Shown one piece after another: positions 60,966 to 64,000 of a DNA stretch of 64,000 nt. The DNA lies in NCBI GenBank assembly GCA_044426085.1, contig JAWXUU010000004.1, positions 78,902 through 142,901 of the forward strand, written 5' to 3'. Every line of letters starts with the position of its first letter. Within the stretch, counting starts at the first letter, position 1. The notes under the pieces were generated by a model. It worked only from the letters and a program-made list of their open reading frames with translations, was not told the origin of the DNA and did not search any database. A program made the position numbers and the translations under genes. Source of the DNA: JAWXUU01 sp044426085 (GTDB taxonomy: Bacteria > Bacillota > Clostridia > Christensenellales > CAMQZB01).

Positions 60966-61016
60966 TGTAGCATGTAGCAGAAGTTGGTTGGGCAATACTA
61001 TACCCAACCAACTTCT
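60966..61016 (-). other. Rolling-circle origin: CRESS-type stem-loop with abutting iterons
   Basis: A perfect 14-bp stem (60979-60992 with 61003-61016) carries a 10-nt loop. On the rep strand the loop and first stem base read TAGTATTGC (61000-60992). The CRESS nick site is NANTATTAC, so 8 of 9 bases match. By analogy the nick falls on the minus strand between 60994 and 60993. Two tandem TGTAGCA heptamers (60966-60972 and 60973-60979) touch the stem, as the hexamer repeats do in circoviruses. It lies 120-160 bp upstream of rep. Confidence 0.88.
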
Positions 61017-61027
61017 AAAATCGCAAA

Positions 61028-61282
61028 AAATTTCACGCCACACACGTACTATGCACACGTGCATAGTACGCTTTGCGTGTGTGGGCTTTGCTGTGAAATT
61101 GCTACGCTTTGCGTGTCTAGGTTCATGCTTGAATTTTCTTTTCTTTGCTTTAGAAAAAAGTGTGTTTTGCGTGCCGTTATGTTGGGGGGTATAGTTTTTG
61201 TTTACGTGTCCTGCGCTTATGCTTTGTGGGTGTTTTGCGTGTCCTTGGCTTGATAACCCCAATCGTTTTTGCGTGTCCTTGG
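61028..61282. repeat. TTTGCGTG repeat array and second hairpin in the origin region
   Basis: TTTGCGTG occurs at 61072, 61108, 61166, 61234 and 61268 in one orientation; the last two extend to TTTGCGTGTCCTTGG. A perfect 11-bp stem (61045-61055 with 61060-61070, loop CACG) lies at the left side, flanked by further imperfect pairing (AATTTCAC/GTGAAATT, 61029-61100). No gene is credible here. Confidence 0.75.
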
Positions 61283-61295
61283 GTTATGGGGTGGC

Positions 61296-61901
61296 TTATG
61301 ACACTTGTTTTGAGTTCTCGCAAGCTGTTTCGCTCGTTGTATCGTTTTGGGCGGTTTGGCTTAAAATTGCTAGTTTTTCAGCTTTCTTGCGTTCTCTGTA
61401 TTGCTTATTATATTCTTTCATATATTTTTTGCGTTCTTCTCTATGTTCATCCGCATAAAGTTTGTTATAGTTACTTATTTGTTCTTTGTGTGAGGCTCTA
61501 TATATCTTTTTCTTTTGTTCTTCGTTCTCTCTAAAAATTGGGTCTTTTCTTCGTTCTCTAACATATTCACGAAAATATATTCTTTTTTGTTCAAGCCGTT
61601 TAGAATCTTGCTTTAGATTCTCATTATATCTTTGTTTTTTATCTTGCAACATTGCCTTATATTTGGGGTCATCTTTATGATTATGATAATATCTTTTTGC
61701 ATCATTTCGGCGCTGTTCTTTAAAATTAGGGTCATTTTTCTTTTTTTCTCGATACTCTTTAGCATACTTTTTTCTATGTTCATCTCTTTTTTTAATAGAT
61801 TCCAAAACATCTTCAGATAATTGAATAAATTCATTAGAAGAATTTTCTTTTAAAAAAATATCTATGTTATCAAGAATAATTTTAGTTAAGCGCTTATCCA
61901 T
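61296..61901 (-). CDS. Basic protein with 21-residue repeats
   Basis: A 201-aa, strongly basic protein. Residues 55-138 consist of four exact 21-residue units that start K/R-x-D-P/S and have Tyr at position 17: KNDPNFKEQRR, KDDPKYKAMLQ, KQDSKRLEQKR and RKDPIFRENEE begin them. A degenerate fifth unit precedes. The pattern predicts a long charged helix that could bind DNA or RNA. The last 25 residues are Ser/Thr/Gln-rich. The start overlaps the stop of the sigma-like gene by 8 bp, and AGGAG precedes it. I cannot name a family. Confidence 0.8.
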   Translation of the reverse strand: MDKRLTKIILDNIDIFLKENSSNEFIQLSEDVLESIKKRDEHRKKYAKEYREKKKNDPNFKEQRRNDAKRYYHNHKDDPKYKAMLQDKKQRYNENLKQDSKRLEQKRIYFREYVRERRKDPIFRENEEQKKKIYRASHKEQISNYNKLYADEHREERKKYMKEYNKQYRERKKAEKLAILSQTAQNDTTSETACENSKQVS

Positions 61902-62508
61902 TAAAATACTCCTTTAAAATTTCTTTTGCACGAGATTGGCTATATCCATCAATAAACATTAATGTAGCAAGTATATAATCTTTATCATTAACAAAAATTT
62001 TTCTTAATTTATATTCCAATTCTTTTACTAAACCTTGATTTTTAATCTCGAGAAAATAATCATCTTCAGTACTATTTATAGTTGGTAAATCTATGCGTTC
62101 ATATTCTTCATACTCATCTTTTTTATTAGAAAAAGTATAAAGAGAACTAGTTAATGAATCAATTTTATAATTCTCATATCTATTACTTAAGCCACTAAAA
62201 CAAGACCAAAAAAAACTACTTCTAACCGAGCATATAAGTGACTTTCGAGTGCTGTATTTCAATAAAGGAATGTCAATAAAAAGTTGCTGTAGCATTGAAT
62301 CTACATCATACCGATAAACATTGCAACATTGCATTTTTTGATTATAAGCACAAGCCATAGCGGTGAAAATATTAATGTTATCATAATAAAATTTAGTAAT
62401 ACTTCCCATGTCATTTTTTAAAATATTATCAATTTGAGTACGAGTTAAAATAATAGAGCCAAATTCGCTTATCTCGTTTATTTCTTCTTTTAATTTATTT
62501 TTTTCCAT
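61894..62508 (-). CDS. Sigma-70-like (region 2 and HTH) protein of the element
   Basis: The 204-aa protein has a middle part (about 30-100) resembling sigma region 2: ITKFYYDNINIFTAMACAYN, then YDVDSMLQQLFIDIPLLKYS and an aromatic stretch. A C-terminal segment with a helix-turn-helix (DGYSQSRAKEILKEYF, about 185-203) follows. Small sigma-like proteins of this kind occur in clostridial mobile elements. The ATG at 62508 follows AGGTGAAAAC. Identity is tentative. Confidence 0.6.
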   Translation of the reverse strand: MEKNKLKEEINEISEFGSIILTRTQIDNILKNDMGSITKFYYDNINIFTAMACAYNQKMQCCNVYRYDVDSMLQQLFIDIPLLKYSTRKSLICSVRSSFFWSCFSGLSNRYENYKIDSLTSSLYTFSNKKDEYEEYERIDLPTINSTEDDYFLEIKNQGLVKELEYKLRKIFVNDKDYILATLMFIDGYSQSRAKEILKEYFNG

Positions 62509-62558
62509 GTTTTCACCTATAAAATAAGGCACTGCAGATGTGCAATGCCTTATGTATA

Positions 62559-62837
62559 TTAATCTTCTTCGGAATCATTGCATATCTTAGTTTCGCCATG
62601 AACTTCGGTTATATCTAGGTCAATAAAGCCGTCAAAACCTGATATTTTCGAAAGGTAATGACAACATTCACCTATGAAATTTACTGCCATTGCATAATCT
62701 GCAGAATGCTCTTCTGGGTTCAAGAGTGCTATTGCGTACTCTTGAGAAATACGAGTTTCTAGTGTTTGGTTTGATTCTTCATATAATGAATCATCAAGTT
62801 CTTTTTGCATTTTAAATTCTACTGTTACTCTAAACAT
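62559..62837 (-). CDS. Small hypothetical protein of the element, 92 aa
   Basis: Not recognised. It is acidic at the C-terminus (CNDSEED) and has two predicted strands at the start (FRVTVEFKM) and a central helix. It starts 3 bp after the stop of the 69-aa gene, so the two are coupled. GGAG lies before the ATG. Confidence 0.7.
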   Translation of the reverse strand: MFRVTVEFKMQKELDDSLYEESNQTLETRISQEYAIALLNPEEHSADYAMAVNFIGECCHYLSKISGFDGFIDLDITEVHGETKICNDSEED

Positions 62838-62840
62838 GAC

Positions 62841-63050
62841 TTATGCTCCTTGTTTTGTTTCTTTTTCGTTATCCGCTTTTACATATTGCGCTAGCAGTTG
62901 TTGAGATGTTTTATCTCTGCCTTTTATTTCTACTTCGATAAATGCGTTTGGCGCGATTTCTAATGAGATTTTAAAGGTCATATAATCGACTTTTTCGTTT
63001 TTCTCATTCGTAAATTGACTTTGTGTTTTAGATAGTTTAACGTTTTGCAT
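62841..63050 (-). CDS. Small hypothetical protein of the element, 69 aa
   Basis: Not recognised. Strands are predicted in VDYMTFKISLEI and AFIEVEIKG, with a charged C-terminus. The ATG at 63050 follows AGGAGCAATT; a 17-codon extension upstream has no ribosome site. First gene of the minus-strand transcript of the element. Confidence 0.72.
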   Translation of the reverse strand: MQNVKLSKTQSQFTNEKNEKVDYMTFKISLEIAPNAFIEVEIKGRDKTSQQLLAQYVKADNEKETKQGA

Positions 63051-63230
63051 AATTGCTCCTTTTTGCCTTTTTAGGCGGTTTATTTGTTGTGACTGTGTCA
63101 CAAAATGGTGGCAAGTTGATTGGCTCAGCTTGCCAAAGCCTTATATCTTTTAGAGGATAGTATGAAAAAATTACACCTACTAGCTGTCTTTTTAAAGAGG
63201 GGCTTTCGTGCCTTTCTTATTGTTGTAACA

Positions 63231-63300
63231 TTTGGAATATTCCATTTGTCATATTTAATATATCATAACGTTTGGAATATGTCAACATATTTTTTATAAC
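63231..63300. promoter_or_regulatory. Divergent promoter region with repressor operators
   Basis: Minus strand: TTGACA (63285-63280), 17-bp spacer, TATATT (63262-63257). Plus strand: TTGGAA (63272-63277), 17-bp spacer, TATAAC (63295-63300), weaker. The two overlap. TTTGGAATAT occurs at 63231-63240 and 63271-63280, the first within the perfect 12-bp palindrome TGGAATATTCCA (63233-63244). They are probable XRE-repressor operators. Confidence 0.72.
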
Positions 63301-63344
63301 ATTTGTTATATTTTTAATATAAATTTGCAAAAAAGGGGTAAAAC

Positions 63345-63752
63345 ATGAAAAATTTACAAAAAATGATGTCGAAAAAAGATTTTAATAGCTATATTTCATA
63401 TTTGCGCTCAAATCCTGAAGCCCGATTTTCAGCAAGTGAAGAATTGCAAAATTATATTGAAGAACTTGAAAAAGATGAAATTATAGAAAGTCAATATCAA
63501 AATGCAATGACTGAAATAGAAGAAAATGAACTTGAAAATGAACTAAGAGAAGTTACCGAAAGGATAAGAAAAAACTTTATATACGAATTGCAAAATATGG
63601 ATATGACACAGAGTGAACTAGCCTCAAAAATTGGGGTATCTCAAGCGGTTATTTCAAAATATAAAAATGGTAGATTGCCAACAATGGCTATTTTTACAAG
63701 AATTTGCGAAGAATTAAACCTTAATGCAAACGATATACTTTTAAATGATTGA
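63345..63752 (+). CDS. XRE-family transcriptional regulator
   Basis: A 135-aa regulator with a long helical, acidic N-terminal part (about residues 1-75) and a C-terminal Cro/CI-type helix-turn-helix (MTQSELASKIGVSQAVISKY). This order, with the HTH at the end, is common in Firmicutes elements. It is divergent from the element operon and probably its repressor. AAAAGGGGTAAAAC precedes the ATG. Confidence 0.88.
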   Translation: MKNLQKMMSKKDFNSYISYLRSNPEARFSASEELQNYIEELEKDEIIESQYQNAMTEIEENELENELREVTERIRKNFIYELQNMDMTQSELASKIGVSQAVISKYKNGRLPTMAIFTRICEELNLNANDILLND

Positions 63753-63761
63753 TTAAAATTA

Positions 63762-63838
63762 TGGGTATTTTGTGGGTAAATCGTGTGACCGTTTAAGGTG
63801 CTGTTTCGCTTTGGTTTCCGCACGTTTCGCCGTTTAAG
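63762..63838. promoter_or_regulatory. Right-end arm sites and repeats of the element
   Basis: TGGGTA (63762-63767) and TGTGGGTA (63771-63778) are inverted copies of the left-end sites. CCGTTTAAG occurs twice in direct orientation (63789-63797 and 63830-63838) before attR. They are candidate integrase or excisionase sites. Confidence 0.55.
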
Positions 63839-63847
63839 CAAATTATC

Positions 63848-63927
63848 TTGAGGGGCGTGTGTCGCAAGATGTATGGGTTCAAGTCCCATCACTCGCACCA
63901 TTATCGATGAGCCGATATCGAGAGAAG
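63848..63927 (+). repeat. attR: displaced 3' part of a tRNA-Leu gene
   Basis: Direct repeat of 58574-58652, 80 bp against 79. It holds an anticodon loop, a variable arm with a GCAA loop that differs from attL, a T arm and an acceptor 3' side CACTCGC plus CCA. It has no 5' half, so it is not a functional tRNA gene. The acceptor end would pair with GCGAGTG, not with the GCGACTG of the intact gene. Confidence 0.9.
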
Positions 63928-63928
63928 T

Positions 63929-63951
63929 TGTCACAATAGTGACGGCTTTTT
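63929..63951 (+). terminator. Terminator next to attR
   Basis: GTCAC pairs with GTGAC over the loop AATA, followed by GGC and T7. It differs from the terminator at attL. Confidence 0.65.
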
Positions 63952-63974
63952 TTGCACCCTTTTTTGCGAGATTG

Positions 63975-63990
63975 GTGATGGGACTTGAAC
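63975..63990 (-). repeat. Inverted copy of a tRNA T-arm segment at the window edge
   Basis: The 16-mer GTTCAAGTCCCATCAC on the minus strand (63990-63975) equals 63877-63892 in attR. Flanks differ. It may be the end of another tRNA-targeting element or a tRNA on the other strand cut by the window. Confidence 0.5.
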
Positions 63991-64000
63991 ACGGAGCGAC

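Larger units (their letters stand above)
58574..63927. mobile_element. 5.27-kb integrated CRESS-Rep element in tRNA-Leu
   Basis: The element lies between the direct repeats 58574-58652 and 63848-63927. Gene order from the left: tyrosine integrase, CRESS-type Rep, origin region with hairpin and iterons, basic repeat protein, sigma-like protein, two small proteins (all minus strand), then a plus-strand XRE regulator. It has no relaxase, capsid, conjugation or resistance gene that I recognise. It looks like a small integrating plasmid or a phage-plasmid-like satellite that replicates by rolling circle when excised. Circular junction, copy number and mobility are inferred. Confidence 0.9.

Noticed and set aside
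60859..61011. Longer N-terminus of Rep
   Set aside because: The extra 51 codons cover the iterons and origin hairpin and have no Rep-like sequence; motif I should lie near the start.
60954..61262. 102-codon minus-strand frame with repeated HAK residues
   Set aside because: It runs through the origin stem-loop and its repeats are the TTTGCGTG array read on the other strand; there is no ribosome site.
63641..63934. 97-codon open frame on the minus strand across attR
   Set aside because: It is antisense to the XRE gene and to a tRNA 3' part, and its GLEPIHLATHAP segment is the usual false translation of a tRNA T arm.

Overview
The window is a low-GC Gram-positive chromosome segment from an endospore former. 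It carries a spoIIIA operon, spoVAC-AD-AE, ctsR-clpC and clear Shine-Dalgarno sites. I infer class Clostridia, probably an uncultured gut lineage: the metabolism looks anaerobic (indolepyruvate:ferredoxin oxidoreductase with a phenylacetate-CoA ligase) and iron-sulfur assembly uses an Rrf2-IscS-IscU set. No gene fixes the species.

Layout. 1-9 kb: thioredoxin reductase, GlcNAc-6-P deacetylase, a metallo-beta-lactamase-fold protein, 2-isopropylmalate synthase, a YczE-like membrane protein and a split chromate-type transporter. 9-21 kb: IMP dehydrogenase of the Tritrichomonas type, an HPr with Lys at position 46, fruK with a DeoR regulator, an amino-acid permease, three probable surface proteins, and iorA-iorB-paaK. 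21-28 kb: spoIIIAA-AB-AC-AD-AE-AF-AH with no spoIIIAG, then serC-serA. 28-44 kb: isc genes, spoVA genes, and a long minus-strand run comM-dprA-topA-trmFO-hslV-hslU-hisS-rseC-glyA. 44-58 kb: a GT39 mannosyltransferase, CBS protein, hibernation factor, ctsR-(57-aa UVR peptide)-clpC, class III fructose bisphosphatase, an oxidoreductase, lipoproteins, an acyl-ACP thioesterase and small conserved proteins.

58.5-63.9 kb is a compact 5.27-kb integrated element and the most unusual part of the window. It lies between a tRNA-Leu(GAG) gene and an imperfect 79/80-bp direct repeat of that gene's 3' part. It encodes a tyrosine integrase, a Rep protein with HUH endonuclease and superfamily-3 helicase motifs of the CRESS-DNA virus type, a basic protein with 21-residue repeats, a sigma-factor-like protein, two small unknown proteins and a divergent XRE repressor. 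Directly upstream of rep is a perfect 14-bp stem with a 10-nt loop. Read on the rep strand, it carries TAGTATTGC, 8 of 9 matches to the circovirus/geminivirus nick site, and tandem 7-bp iterons abut the stem. The whole is best read as a bacterial CRESS-type replicon that integrates into tRNA-Leu.

A family of roughly 200-280 bp inverted elements with heptamer-repeat arms recurs along the chromosomal part at about 0, 3.6, 4.7, 21.4, 28.6 and 51.4 kb. Most copies sit just after a gene's stop codon, next to a gene-specific hairpin.
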